The position numbers were made by a program, and so were the translations under genes. Shown here piece after piece: positions 16,892-26,346 of a DNA stretch of 64,000 nt. The stretch's first letter is position 1. Each line of letters starts with the position of its first letter. This stretch comes from Pseudomonadales bacterium. Lineage in GTDB: Bacteria; Pseudomonadota; Gammaproteobacteria; Pseudomonadales; UBA7239. The stretch spans positions 296,367 through 360,366 of the forward strand of contig JANQLY010000002.1 of NCBI GenBank assembly GCA_028280345.1, in the 5' to 3' direction. A model generated the notes under the pieces. That model saw only the letters and a program-made list of their open reading frames with translations, was not told where the DNA came from and made no database searches.

Positions 16892-17003
16892 GATGACCTT
16901 CCCCAGCCACACCCCGGCACATGAAGTCACTACTACCGTTGCTCCCTTCCGGGCCTGGCGGGGTTTGTAGATATTCATTGCGGAGGGACCAAAGAAGGCC
17001 ACC
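16892..17003 (-). ncRNA. ffs: 4.5S-type signal recognition particle RNA
   Basis: Minus strand. The conserved domain IV appears as CAGGCCCGGAAGGGAGCA, with GTGCCGGGGTGTGGCTGG on the return strand, matching the E. coli 4.5S RNA pattern (tetraloop, asymmetric loop, GTGCCGGG..GTAGCTGG). The ends pair over 10 bp with two G-U wobbles: GGTGGCCTTC (5') with GAAGGTCATC (3'), which sets the limits at about 112 nt. No protein gene overlaps it. It binds Ffh for cotranslational membrane targeting. The small reading frames over this stretch are spurious. Confidence 0.92.
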
Positions 17004-17019
17004 ATTACAAGGACGGCAG

Positions 17020-17048
17020 ATTATCGTGGTATCGGCTGCAAAATTCAA
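17020..17048 (-). promoter_or_regulatory. Sigma-70 promoter of the SRP RNA gene
   Basis: On the minus strand, -35 TTGAAT (17043-17048) and -10 GATAAT (17020-17025) are separated by exactly 17 bp. The predicted start is about 10 nt before the mature 5' end at 17003, so a short leader would have to be trimmed, as RNase P does for E. coli 4.5S RNA. Confidence 0.7.
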
Positions 17049-17168
17049 GGTGGAAAACATCGGGGCAGATGGGTCAGGCGTAATAAAAGCAGTGTATTTC
17101 AGCGTAGAGCCCGATATGTAATAATTCTGTCGATAATGACAGGATCAGGTAGTGACAGGAACAGGCAA

Positions 17169-19331
17169 GTGCTTAAGAAAGCATTAACAATTCTCTGCAT
17201 AAGCACATTACTTTTCGGCTGTGATAGCGCGCAGTGGAACAATCCCCATCCTTCGGGTGATGAGGGCAAAGTAGTGCTGTATTCAGTGTTTTCCGCAAAA
17301 CCCAAAAATCTGGATCCCGTGCGTACCTATAATCTGGATGAGTCGACGTTTATCGATCAGATATACGAGCCACCTCTGGAATACCATTACCTGAAGCGTC
17401 CCTATGTGTTGCAACCGATGACGCTGACAGCCATGCCGGAAGTGCGTTACTTCGATAAGGAAGGAAGGGAGTTACCAACTGATGCGGCCAATCCGGCCAT
17501 GTCAAAATACATATTTGATATCAAGCCTGGTATTTTGTATCAGCCTCATGCTGCTTTTGCTTTGGATAAAGACGGGAAGCCTTATTATCAATTTTCTTCT
17601 GCTGCTGAGTCAGCGCGTTTCAAAAAACTTGAGGACTTTTCCAAAACGGATACAAAGGAACTGGTAGCCGCTGATTATATCTATCAATTTCGACGCATGG
17701 CCGATCCGACCTTGCAGATGCCAATCTGGAATATCATTGAACAATATGTGCAAGGTATGAAAGAAACCCGTGCAGAGATTGTTGAATACCGTAAAAACCA
17801 TAGTGAGGGTTGGATTGATCTGCGGCAGTTTGATATTGCCGGTATTGAGGAAATCGATCGCTACCGTTTCAGTGTAACGATTAACGGCAAATACCCGCAG
17901 TTTAAATACTGGTTGGCATTTCATTTTTTTGCCCCGGTGCCGATGGAAGTTGATCGGTTTTATAATCAGCCAGGGCTTGCCGATAGAAATATCTCATTGA
18001 GCTATCATCCCGTCGGTACTGGTGCCTATATGATGACAAAGCACAACCCCCATGAAGAGATCGTGCTTGAGCGCAACCCGAACTACCATGAAAATTATTA
18101 CCCTTCCGAAGGTGAGCCCGGTGATCGCGAAAAAGGTTTGCTTGACGATGCGGGTAAGCGTTTGCCATTTGTTGACAAGATTATCTTTCGCTACGAAAAA
18201 GAAGCGATTCCCACCTGGACCAAATTTCTGCAAGGTTATTACGATCGCTCGGGTATCAGCAGTGACAGCTTTGATCAGGCGGTTGTGGTTAATGTAGAGG
18301 GTATCGGTTTAAGTGAGGAAATGCAGAGTAAGGGGGTGCGGCTGAATACCTCAATTGAACCGGCAACCTATTACATGGGTTTTAATATGCTCGACCCGAT
18401 TGTGGGTGATCAGAAGGCAGTGGACAAGGAAAAAAATCGTAAGTTGCGCCAGGCAATTGCGATTGCATTTGATGAAAAAGAGCAGGTATCCATTTTTAGA
18501 AACGGTCGTGGTGAAGTGGCAATGAGCCCGCTGCCACCGGGCTTGTTTGGTTATCGCTCCGGAGAGCAGGGTATTAACCCCTATGTGTTTGAATGGAAGG
18601 ATGGTGAAGCGCAACGCAGGTCGATTGAAGATGCGAAGCAACTGCTTGCCGAAGCTGGCTATCCCGGGGGGCGCGATAAAACAACCGGTAAGCCGCTGGT
18701 GTTGAACCTGGATACTACAACCGGTGGTAGTGGTGGTAATGCGCGCCAAAACTGGTTGATCAAACAATTTGACAAAATCGGCATCCAGCTCAATATTCGT
18801 GCTACCGATTACAATCGCTTTCAGGACAAGATGGAAAACGGCAAGGCGCAAATCTTTTTTTGGGGCTGGTTTGCCGATTACCCCGACCCTGAAAACTTCC
18901 TGTTTTTGTTGTATGGCCCCAATGGTCGTGTTGGCAGTGGTGGCTCCGGGGTGAACTCAAGCAACTATGACAACCCGGAGTACAATCGCCTGTTCGACAA
19001 AATGAAGAATATGGAAGACTCCCCCGAGCGTCTTGAGATCATTGAAAAAATGATTGCGCTGTATCACCGCGATGTGCCCTGGGCATCAAGTTTTCATCCG
19101 CAGTCATTTGTGCTGAATAACGAGTGGATGAAAAACTACAAGCCCCATGGTATTTCACAGGTGACTTTGAAATACCAGAATATTGATGTCAATTTACGCG
19201 AGCAGCGTCGTGCGGAATGGAATAAGCCGGTATTGTGGCCGTTGTTTGCTATGGCATTGATTGTAATTGTGGTGGCCATACCCGGTTATAAGGCTCACAA
19301 GCGCCGTCAGACCCGTAGAGGGAAAGACTGA
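17169..19331 (+). CDS. ABC transporter substrate-binding lipoprotein (peptide/Yej type)
   Basis: 720 residues if it starts at GTG 17169, preferred because AGGA lies 8 bp upstream and the lipoprotein signal begins there (VLKKALTILCISTLLFGC, lipid Cys 18); an in-frame ATG at 17136 has no ribosome site. The body is an SBP_bac_5 domain (peptide/nickel/Yej type) with family landmarks such as YHPVGTGAYMM, RNPNYHE and a late WGWFADYPDPENF. Unusually, a clear TM helix (VLWPLFAMALIVIVVAIPGY) followed by a basic tail sits at the C-terminus, so the protein may be anchored at both ends. First gene of a four-gene importer operon. Confidence 0.88.
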   Translation: MLKKALTILCISTLLFGCDSAQWNNPHPSGDEGKVVLYSVFSAKPKNLDPVRTYNLDESTFIDQIYEPPLEYHYLKRPYVLQPMTLTAMPEVRYFDKEGRELPTDAANPAMSKYIFDIKPGILYQPHAAFALDKDGKPYYQFSSAAESARFKKLEDFSKTDTKELVAADYIYQFRRMADPTLQMPIWNIIEQYVQGMKETRAEIVEYRKNHSEGWIDLRQFDIAGIEEIDRYRFSVTINGKYPQFKYWLAFHFFAPVPMEVDRFYNQPGLADRNISLSYHPVGTGAYMMTKHNPHEEIVLERNPNYHENYYPSEGEPGDREKGLLDDAGKRLPFVDKIIFRYEKEAIPTWTKFLQGYYDRSGISSDSFDQAVVVNVEGIGLSEEMQSKGVRLNTSIEPATYYMGFNMLDPIVGDQKAVDKEKNRKLRQAIAIAFDEKEQVSIFRNGRGEVAMSPLPPGLFGYRSGEQGINPYVFEWKDGEAQRRSIEDAKQLLAEAGYPGGRDKTTGKPLVLNLDTTTGGSGGNARQNWLIKQFDKIGIQLNIRATDYNRFQDKMENGKAQIFFWGWFADYPDPENFLFLLYGPNGRVGSGGSGVNSSNYDNPEYNRLFDKMKNMEDSPERLEIIEKMIALYHRDVPWASSFHPQSFVLNNEWMKNYKPHGISQVTLKYQNIDVNLREQRRAEWNKPVLWPLFAMALIVIVVAIPGYKAHKRRQTRRGKD

Positions 19332-20308
19332 TGCTGGCCTATATTATCCGTCGCCTATTATATGCGCTTCCTATTCTCGTAGGGGTAAACCTGATTACGT
19401 TCGCACTGTTTTTTATGGTGAACTCGCCGGATCATATGGCCCAGGCACAACTCGGCATTAAGCATATTACGCCAGAGGCAATTGCACAGTGGAAAGCTGA
19501 GCGCGGTTATGACAAGCCGTTATTTGTGAACGACCGGGAAGACAGTGAGGGGCTGTTAACCGATACTATCTTCTTTGAAAAATCCGTTAAGCTGTTTGTG
19601 TTTGATTTTGGTAAAACGGATGAAGGGCGCTCGATTGCCACAGAAATCAAACAGCGCATGATTCCGAGTCTGTCGGTGGCGTTGCCGGTATTTATTATCG
19701 GGCTAACGGTAAATATCTGCTTCTCACTCATTGTAGTGATGTTTCGTGCCAGTATGTTTGAGCTTGCGGCGATGGTACTGTGTGTCGCAATGTTCTCGAT
19801 TTCCGGTATGTTCTATATCATTGGTGGGCAGTTTATTTTTGGCAAAACCTGGAATCTTGTGCCGGTCTCCGGGTATTTGCATGGTGTGGATGCACTGCGC
19901 TTTCTGATTTTACCGGTATTTATTGGTGTGATTGGCGGTATCGGTGGTGGCACGCGTTTGTATCGCATGATTTTTCTCGAAGAAGCGAATCGGGACTATA
20001 TTCGTACCGCCCGCGCCAAGGGTGTGTCGGAATACGGCATTCTGTTTAAGCACTTGTTGCCAAATGGCTTGATACCGATTCTTACCGGAGTAGTAGTGAT
20101 TATTCCGACCCTGTTTATGGGGAGCCTGCTGACGGAGTCATTTTTTGGTATTCCCGGACTCGGTAGCTTTACGATTGACGGTATTCAGGCGCAGGATTTC
20201 TCCATCGTGCGCAGTATGGTGTTCCTGGGTTCTGTGCTTTATATCATCGGACTATTATTGACGGATATCTCCTATACCTGGGTTGATCCGCGGGTGAGGT
20301 TGTCCTGA
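19331..20308 (+). CDS. ABC transporter permease, DppB/YejB-like
   Basis: 325 residues with about six TM helices and a short N-terminal periplasmic domain (LGIKHITPEAIAQWKAERGYDKPLF), as in OppB/DppB/YejB. The EAA loop is recognisable at RTARAKGVSEYGILFKHLLPNG. The start ATG overlaps the substrate-binding gene stop by one base (TGATG), showing translational coupling. It forms the membrane channel with the next gene. Confidence 0.92.
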   Translation: MLAYIIRRLLYALPILVGVNLITFALFFMVNSPDHMAQAQLGIKHITPEAIAQWKAERGYDKPLFVNDREDSEGLLTDTIFFEKSVKLFVFDFGKTDEGRSIATEIKQRMIPSLSVALPVFIIGLTVNICFSLIVVMFRASMFELAAMVLCVAMFSISGMFYIIGGQFIFGKTWNLVPVSGYLHGVDALRFLILPVFIGVIGGIGGGTRLYRMIFLEEANRDYIRTARAKGVSEYGILFKHLLPNGLIPILTGVVVIIPTLFMGSLLTESFFGIPGLGSFTIDGIQAQDFSIVRSMVFLGSVLYIIGLLLTDISYTWVDPRVRLS

Positions 20309-21693
20309 TGGGTGCTGATTTTAAATTCGCCCTGCTGTGGAGTGACGTGCTTATCTACTTCCTTGTGTTGTCGGTGGTTGGCTTTTTTGTACTGTTAAGG
20401 AGTAAACCTCAAACCCGTAAAAGCTGGTTGCAGGTATTTGAGTCGCGCATCGGGATAGCGTCCTTTATGGTGATGTGCCTGTACATTTTTATTGCTTTGC
20501 TTGACTCCATTCATTTTCGTGAAGCACTGCCGCCAGTAGAGGGTTCTACTGAGGTGCACTACAGTAATAATGTGGAAAGTGTGCTCGACCTTATACTCGT
20601 AGATTTAAAAGATAATCATGAAAAAACCTACTCTGCACCGTTTGCCCTGTATTCGTTTGCCAAGGAAAATATGACTGATGAGCAGGGACGTCTCTATCGG
20701 GATTTTCCGCGCCTTAGATACGGAGGAGCTCATCTCGATAGCATTGAGGAGAGGGGTGAGGATATTCTATTGCGCAGCTTGCATGCAGTGGGTCTCGGTG
20801 TGTTGTTTGCGTTTGTCGCTATTGTGCTGGTACAGCTTGCAAGAAAACGCTGGCTGCCGGATTTGGCTTTGCCGTGGGGTACTGTCTATCTGGTTTTGTT
20901 GTTGATCTGTGTGGTGGTTGTCTGGGTGCTGGAGCTCGGTGCGTACTACCATATTATGGGAACGGACAAGGTGGGTACTGATGTGCTGTATCAAAGTATC
21001 AAATCAATTCGCACTGGCGTGTTAATTGGGACATTGGCGACCGTGCTCGCACTGCCGTTTGCAATTGGGCTTGGTATATCGGCGGGTTACTTTAAAGGTT
21101 GGGTTGATGATGTGGTGCAGTATATCTATACCACGCTGAGTTCTATTCCCGATATTCTGTTGATAGCGGCGGCAGTATTGGTGATTGATGTTTATATTGA
21201 AACTCGCGCAGAGCAGTTTGAATTGTTGATACAGCGTGCCGATTTTAAATTTCTTGCCCTGTGTCTGATCTTTGGTTTAACCAGTTGGACAGGCTTGTGT
21301 CGTTTGTTGCGTGCTGAAACACTCAAAGTGAGCCAGCTTGACTATGTTGAGGCAGCGCGTGCGTTTGGTGTAAGTCATAGCGGTATTATCCTGCGCCATA
21401 TCTTGCCGAATGTGATGCATCTGGTGATTATTTCCCTCGTATTGAATTTCAGTACTTTTGTATTGGCAGAATCGATTTTGTCCTATATCGGAGTTGGTGT
21501 GGATGCGTCAATGAACAGCTGGGGCAATATGATCAATACAGCGAGGCAAGAGCTGTCACGGGATCCAACAGTATGGTGGTCAATACTGTCGGCATTTATC
21601 CTGATGTTTGTGCTGGTGCTGGCGGCCAATCTGTTTTCAGATAAAGTGCGTGATGCGTTTGATCCGCGTACGGTAGCGGGAGGGCGTTCATGA
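20308..21693 (+). CDS. ABC transporter permease, OppC/YejE-like
   Basis: 461 residues, longer than usual for OppC/DppC (about 300) because of a soluble insertion after the first membrane segments (about 65-150, including NNVESVLDLILVDLKDNHEKT). The C-terminal half has the standard permease core, with EAA loop VEAARAFGVSHSGIILRHILPN. It starts on the overlapping stop of the previous gene (TGATG) and overlaps the ATPase gene by 4 bp. The enlarged extracytoplasmic region may fit the unusually long substrate-binding protein. Confidence 0.9.
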   Translation: MGADFKFALLWSDVLIYFLVLSVVGFFVLLRSKPQTRKSWLQVFESRIGIASFMVMCLYIFIALLDSIHFREALPPVEGSTEVHYSNNVESVLDLILVDLKDNHEKTYSAPFALYSFAKENMTDEQGRLYRDFPRLRYGGAHLDSIEERGEDILLRSLHAVGLGVLFAFVAIVLVQLARKRWLPDLALPWGTVYLVLLLICVVVVWVLELGAYYHIMGTDKVGTDVLYQSIKSIRTGVLIGTLATVLALPFAIGLGISAGYFKGWVDDVVQYIYTTLSSIPDILLIAAAVLVIDVYIETRAEQFELLIQRADFKFLALCLIFGLTSWTGLCRLLRAETLKVSQLDYVEAARAFGVSHSGIILRHILPNVMHLVIISLVLNFSTFVLAESILSYIGVGVDASMNSWGNMINTARQELSRDPTVWWSILSAFILMFVLVLAANLFSDKVRDAFDPRTVAGGRS

Positions 21694-23333
21694 ATGATGT
21701 AGAGCAGCCCCTGCTGCGCGTTGATAATCTACAGGTCAGCTTACGTGAGCCTCCGGTTGCGCTAGTCAAGCACGTCAGCTTTGAGATTGCCGCTGGCGAA
21801 ATTTTTGCCCTGGTCGGTGAATCCGGTTCCGGTAAGTCACTGACTGCCTTGTCTATTTTGCGATTATTGCCCGATGCCTTGTCGATTGATGGCGGTTCGG
21901 TAATATTTAATGAGCAGGGTCAGGATAACAATAAAGCTAAAAAGGACCTGTTTGACTTGCCGGAAATGGCGATGAATACCGTGCGCGGGCGCAAGGTGGC
22001 GATGATTTTTCAGGAACCGCAAAGTTCATTGAATCCGGTGCAAACGATTGAGCAACAGTTGGCAGAGATTCTTGAGTTGCATCAGGAGCTGGAGCGTACT
22101 CAGGCACGGCAACGTATTATAGAGCTGCTCGATGAGGTCGGTATTCCCGATCCGGAAAAACGGCTCGGCTGGTATCCCCATCAATTATCCGGTGGGCAGA
22201 AACAGCGTGTGATGATTGCGATGGCGTTGGCGTGTGAGCCTGAATTGCTAATTGCCGATGAGCCAACTACGGCACTGGATGTAACCATTCAAAAACAGGT
22301 ACTTGAACTGATTCAGCAGCTGTGCGAACGGCGCAATTTATCAGTGTTGTTGATTACTCACGATATGGGCGTTGTCTATGCGCTGGCTGACAAAGTCGCG
22401 GTCATGCGCCATGGTGAGATTGTTGAACAGGGCAATAAGGGAGACTTTTTTCAGGCACCACAACACCCCTATAGTCGAGAGCTGATTGAGTCATTGCCGG
22501 ATACGAGTCGTTTTCTTACAGCAGATGAATCTACACCTCTGTTGGAGTTGGATGACATCAAGGTCTGGTTTCCGGTGCGTAAGGGATTGTTACAACGGGT
22601 GTACGACTATACACGTGCCGTAGATGGTGTGAGTTTGACGATTCAACAAGGCGAGTCACTTGCGCTGGTGGGTGAATCCGGTTGTGGTAAAACGACCCTG
22701 GGGCGAGCGATTCTGCGCCTTGCAGATATTTATGCCGGGCAGATTAAATTTTCAGGACGCAATATAAGCGCATTGGCTGATAAAGAGTTTGCTGATTTGC
22801 GTAAGGAGATACAGATTATCTTTCAGGACCCATTTTCTTCGATGAACCCGCGTATGACGGTGCGATCCATTCTCGAAGAAGGCTTGAAAAGTCTTGAAAT
22901 TGATATTGCTGCGGATCAGCGCAGTGAATATTTATCGGGCCTGCTTGAGAAAGTGGGTTTGCAAGCCAGCCATCTGGATCGCTTTCCACACGAGTTTTCC
23001 GGTGGGCAGCGTCAGCGCATTGCAATTGCGCGCGCGCTGGCGGTGAAGCCTAAGCTGATTATTTGTGATGAGCCAACCAGTGCACTGGATGTATCAATTC
23101 GTGGTCAGGTGATTGAGCTGTTAAAACGCTTGCAGCAGGAAGAGGGAATTACTTATCTGTTTATTACTCACGATCTGTCATTGATTCCTTCGTTTGCAAG
23201 TCGTGTGGTGATTATGAAACAGGGTAAATTGATAGAGCAGGGCAGTACGGAAGAAATATTTAATAACCCGCAGCAAGACTATACGCGGGAGTTGTTGAGT
23301 TCTATTTATCAGGTCAGCTCATTTACCGGCTGA
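21690..23333 (+). CDS. ABC transporter ATPase with two nucleotide-binding domains, YejF-like
   Basis: 547 residues: two complete ABC domains in one chain. The first has Walker A GESGSGKS (43-50), signature LSGGQKQR, Walker B LLIADEP; the second has Walker A GESGCGKT (about 329-336), signature FSGGQRQR, Walker B LIICDEP. Single-chain double ATPases are the YejF/GsiA/DdpDF style of oligopeptide importers. Together with the preceding three genes it makes a complete importer (one SBP, two permeases, one double ATPase). Its 3' end overlaps the convergent LLM gene by 25 bp. Confidence 0.93.
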   Translation: MNDVEQPLLRVDNLQVSLREPPVALVKHVSFEIAAGEIFALVGESGSGKSLTALSILRLLPDALSIDGGSVIFNEQGQDNNKAKKDLFDLPEMAMNTVRGRKVAMIFQEPQSSLNPVQTIEQQLAEILELHQELERTQARQRIIELLDEVGIPDPEKRLGWYPHQLSGGQKQRVMIAMALACEPELLIADEPTTALDVTIQKQVLELIQQLCERRNLSVLLITHDMGVVYALADKVAVMRHGEIVEQGNKGDFFQAPQHPYSRELIESLPDTSRFLTADESTPLLELDDIKVWFPVRKGLLQRVYDYTRAVDGVSLTIQQGESLALVGESGCGKTTLGRAILRLADIYAGQIKFSGRNISALADKEFADLRKEIQIIFQDPFSSMNPRMTVRSILEEGLKSLEIDIAADQRSEYLSGLLEKVGLQASHLDRFPHEFSGGQRQRIAIARALAVKPKLIICDEPTSALDVSIRGQVIELLKRLQQEEGITYLFITHDLSLIPSFASRVVIMKQGKLIEQGSTEEIFNNPQQDYTRELLSSIYQVSSFTG

Positions 23334-24199
23334 ATAAAGTCTTCACTAAAACGTTTGATCGCATCGAGTTTTTCTTCAAGCGGGCTTTTCGGATTGCCGC
23401 CATAAAAAAACCATGGCATATGACACATGGTGGTCACGCCAATATCACGCATGCGCTTAAAACCGTCTGCATCCCAGGTGTCCTTACAGCCAAATGATAA
23501 AACCTCGAAGGGTTTGTCCGCTGTATTGGCCTGCTGCCGGTACTCATTCATCGTTTGAATAAGTTCGCTTAGTTCGTCAAGGCTGTGCAGATCGGAAATC
23601 CAGCCATCGTATTTTGCGGCGCGTTTCATTGCAGGTTTGGAAAATCCGCCAACATAAATGGGGATATCCTGATCCGGTGTTGGGGAGATTTTAAAAGGCT
23701 CAAATTGATAAAATTCCCCCTGGTGTTCAATATTTTTGCCATTCCAGAGTTTTTGCATAATCTCAAGCATTTCATCAGCGCGCTTGCCGCGATTTCTGAA
23801 TGACTGGCCGCTCGCGGCAAATTCTTCCGGCATCCAACCCATGCCCACGCCGAGTGCAACCCGGTTATTGGTCATAACCGATAACGTGCTCATAAACTTT
23901 GCAACGTGCAGTGGTTCCCGTGTTGGCAATACATACACATTGGTATAGAACTTCAAAGAGGTGGTTACCGCTGCCATCGCGCTGATCGCAATCCACGGGT
24001 CGGGCCATGGGTCATCTGGTGAAAAACGGGGTTTGCCATCACTGGTATAGGGGTAGGGTGTGGAAAACTGCTGCGGGTAAATCAGATGGTCTGACATGGC
24101 GATAGCATCAAAGCCGTGTTGCTCGGCGCAGGTAGCAATCGCGGTATATTCCTGGGGCGGACACATCGCCACAGGAATAGCAAAGTTCAGTTTGCTCAC
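23309..24199 (-). CDS. Luciferase-like (LLM class) flavin/F420-dependent oxidoreductase
   Basis: 296 residues, a TIM-barrel luciferase-like monooxygenase fold. Landmarks: HGFDAIAMSDHLIYP, TLSVMTNNRVALGVGMGWMPEEF, and YVGGFSKPAMKRAAKYDGWI. Many close relatives are F420-dependent enzymes of actinobacteria; nothing in the window shows F420 synthesis, so the cofactor may be FMN. The gene overlaps the end of the ABC ATPase by 25 bp (convergent) and the preceding SDR gene by 4 bp, so it forms a two-gene operon with the SDR. Substrate unknown. Confidence 0.85.
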   Translation of the reverse strand: MSKLNFAIPVAMCPPQEYTAIATCAEQHGFDAIAMSDHLIYPQQFSTPYPYTSDGKPRFSPDDPWPDPWIAISAMAAVTTSLKFYTNVYVLPTREPLHVAKFMSTLSVMTNNRVALGVGMGWMPEEFAASGQSFRNRGKRADEMLEIMQKLWNGKNIEHQGEFYQFEPFKISPTPDQDIPIYVGGFSKPAMKRAAKYDGWISDLHSLDELSELIQTMNEYRQQANTADKPFEVLSFGCKDTWDADGFKRMRDIGVTTMCHMPWFFYGGNPKSPLEEKLDAIKRFSEDFIQPVNELT

Positions 24200-25134
24200 G
24201 CGCGGTATTCTTCTTTCAGAACATCCGGCATCAAATTTCTCACCAGACGCAGAATACCTTCTTTCCAGTCGAGAGAGGGTTCGTCATAGATGCCTTGCAT
24301 TTTAGTGGTATCAACAGACAGTGAGCCAAAGGCCGTATCTGTGATATTAAATTTTGGTGTAAAGCCGGTGAGTTTTTCGAGATAGGCACACCAGTCTTCA
24401 ATGCTCACACGCTGCGGACCTCCCCAGTTAACGGTATTGCTTTCTACGGTGGCGGCTGCAAGTAGATAGGGAATTTGTTTGATATAGTCCACGGCGTGGG
24501 TTGGATTATAAAAATTAGGCTGATCCGGATGGACGTCAATCGCAATGCCTTCTTTCATCATCAGCAGGTGATAGAACGGCCAGCCACCGTTATCACCGTA
24601 GGGCATGGACATACGCCCGATCACAGTTGGCACACCAAATTGCTTGCCGGCAAAGCGCACCACTGTTTCCTGGGCAATTTTACAAATGGAGTAGGTGGGC
24701 ATTAACGCGCGGTGGTTGTCACCGAGAGGTGCATTTTCCGGCAGGGGATCCTGCCCTGCGTATTGATACACGCCACCGGATGAGACGAGTAAAAAAGCTT
24801 TGGCCTTATGACAGTGAGCGAGCAGTCGTCCCGCACCTTCGGCATTCGCCTGCAAATCGTATTCAAAGTCACCGCTTTTAACTACCGCAAAATGCAGTAC
24901 ATAGTCGAAGTCATCGGGAATATCGCTGAGATCGTCGCTGGCGAGGTCTTTTTTGAGCACCGTGGCACCCATGGACTTGATAATCTGCTCATCGGATGAT
25001 TTGGAGAAACGCGCAAGGCCGTAAATCTCATCGCTGATTTTAACGAGTTCTTCCATTAGTGGCATAGCTACCTGACTGGTGGGCCCGGTAACGAGAATTT
25101 TTTTGTTGCTCAGATCGACAGGTGTAATGCTCAT
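24196..25134 (-). CDS. NAD(P)-dependent epimerase/dehydratase (extended SDR)
   Basis: 312 residues from the ATG complementary to 25132-25134, with GAGG upstream; the longer frame to 25452 has no credible start. The Rossmann motif is ILVTGPTSQVA (a variant with Pro-Thr-Ser) and the active site is Y-x3-K in MPTYSICKIAQE. It resembles sugar epimerases and plant-type dihydroflavonol reductases but lacks features that fix a substrate. Overlaps the LLM gene by 4 bp, so both are co-translated and may act on one oxidised intermediate. Confidence 0.82.
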   Translation of the reverse strand: MSITPVDLSNKKILVTGPTSQVAMPLMEELVKISDEIYGLARFSKSSDEQIIKSMGATVLKKDLASDDLSDIPDDFDYVLHFAVVKSGDFEYDLQANAEGAGRLLAHCHKAKAFLLVSSGGVYQYAGQDPLPENAPLGDNHRALMPTYSICKIAQETVVRFAGKQFGVPTVIGRMSMPYGDNGGWPFYHLLMMKEGIAIDVHPDQPNFYNPTHAVDYIKQIPYLLAAATVESNTVNWGGPQRVSIEDWCAYLEKLTGFTPKFNITDTAFGSLSVDTTKMQGIYDEPSLDWKEGILRLVRNLMPDVLKEEYRA

Positions 25135-25341
25135 AGTAAACCTCGTGATATTTTTCCTGAGTCTGCCTGGCTCGCGGATAAATTTCCATGGGGAAAAACC
25201 GGGGCTGACATTGTGGGTGAACAGGCTACAGCTATGGCTTTTAATTCCCCAGGGTTTGGGGGACAATTGTGCAGAATGATAAACACAGGCACGGTGCTTC
25301 ACGTGGTGTCTGTGAAAGTTGTATGAGGGGGCAGCACGAGG

Positions 25342-26343
25342 ATGAATGAGCAGGTGCAACAGGGTGGTGGCAGTGATAGTACAGGGCGGGTCATCAAACG
25401 TTGTCTGGTGACTGGCGCCACAGGCTTTGTGGGACGAGTGTTGTGCGAGCAACTCCGGCAGGCCGGAATATTTGTGCGTGTGGTGGTGCGTGAAGAGCAG
25501 GATGGCCCTTGGGATGAGCAGGTGGTCTGTGCGCTGGAAGCGGCAGCCGATAACCGTGAAGCGCTGTTTGAGGGTGTTGATACGGTATTTTATCTTGCCT
25601 CAATTGCGCACAGTAAAGCGGCGCAACATCTCTATCAATCATTTAACGTGGATACTTGTGTGTCTTTTGCCAAAGCGGCTGCGAATGCTGGCGTTGGCGG
25701 ATTTGTTTATGTCAGCAGTACCAAGGCAACGGCGGAACCCTATGATCAGTTAGTAGATGAAGCGTTTACTGAGCCACCGCTCGATGCTTATGGTACCTCC
25801 AAGCGCGAGGCGGAAGAACAATTATTGGCGCTGGATAGTTTTTTGCACCTGGCGATTGTACGCCCTTGCCTGATTTATGGAGTGGGTGTAAAGAGTAATC
25901 TCGATACGATGATGAAGGCAATTGGCAAGGGAGTGTTTCCGCCGTTACCGGAAACCGGGGCACGGCGCTCCATGGTATCGGTTGGTGATGTCTCGCGTGC
26001 GCTGCTTGCTGTGGCGCAGTCACCGGTTGCACATCGACAGGTTTATATTGTCACAGACAAACAGGATTATTCTGTGTACGAAATTACCCGATTGATTCGC
26101 GCAGCGTTTGACAAGGGGCCATTTAAAGTCACTATTCCGTTTTTTATTTTTCGCTTGATTGGTGCAACCGGGGATCTGATCAAAAAAATAGTAAAACCCT
26201 TCCCGGTTTCTTCCGATACGATCCATAAATTGCTTGGCCCTGCGCGTTACTCTTCGGACAAGCTCACTCGAGACACCGGTTGGCAGCCACAGGATACCTT
26301 TGCTTCGCAGTTGCCAGCCATGGTACAGGTTTACCGGCAGTAA
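25342..26343 (+). CDS. NAD-dependent epimerase, WbpV/UDP-sugar epimerase-like
   Basis: 333 residues. Extended SDR with Rossmann motif CLVTGATGFVGR near residue 22-33, SSTKATAEP, and the active site YGTSK. The C-terminal half fits WbpV-like O-antigen sugar epimerases, which supply the first sugar nucleotide for the lipid-linked glycosyl phosphate made by the next gene. It is 3 bp upstream of the WbpL-like gene. A 207-bp divergent promoter region separates it from the SDR/LLM operon. Confidence 0.82.
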   Translation: MNEQVQQGGGSDSTGRVIKRCLVTGATGFVGRVLCEQLRQAGIFVRVVVREEQDGPWDEQVVCALEAAADNREALFEGVDTVFYLASIAHSKAAQHLYQSFNVDTCVSFAKAAANAGVGGFVYVSSTKATAEPYDQLVDEAFTEPPLDAYGTSKREAEEQLLALDSFLHLAIVRPCLIYGVGVKSNLDTMMKAIGKGVFPPLPETGARRSMVSVGDVSRALLAVAQSPVAHRQVYIVTDKQDYSVYEITRLIRAAFDKGPFKVTIPFFIFRLIGATGDLIKKIVKPFPVSSDTIHKLLGPARYSSDKLTRDTGWQPQDTFASQLPAMVQVYRQ

Positions 26344-26346
26344 CGT

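Noticed and set aside
16793..17121. Small frames over the region after the aldehyde dehydrogenase
   Set aside because: The stretch is the SRP RNA gene and its promoter, which explains its conservation better.
25135..25452. N-terminal extension of the SDR gene up to 25452
   Set aside because: The extension is His/Ser-rich noise; the ATG at 25134 has a ribosome site and starts the Rossmann fold correctly.
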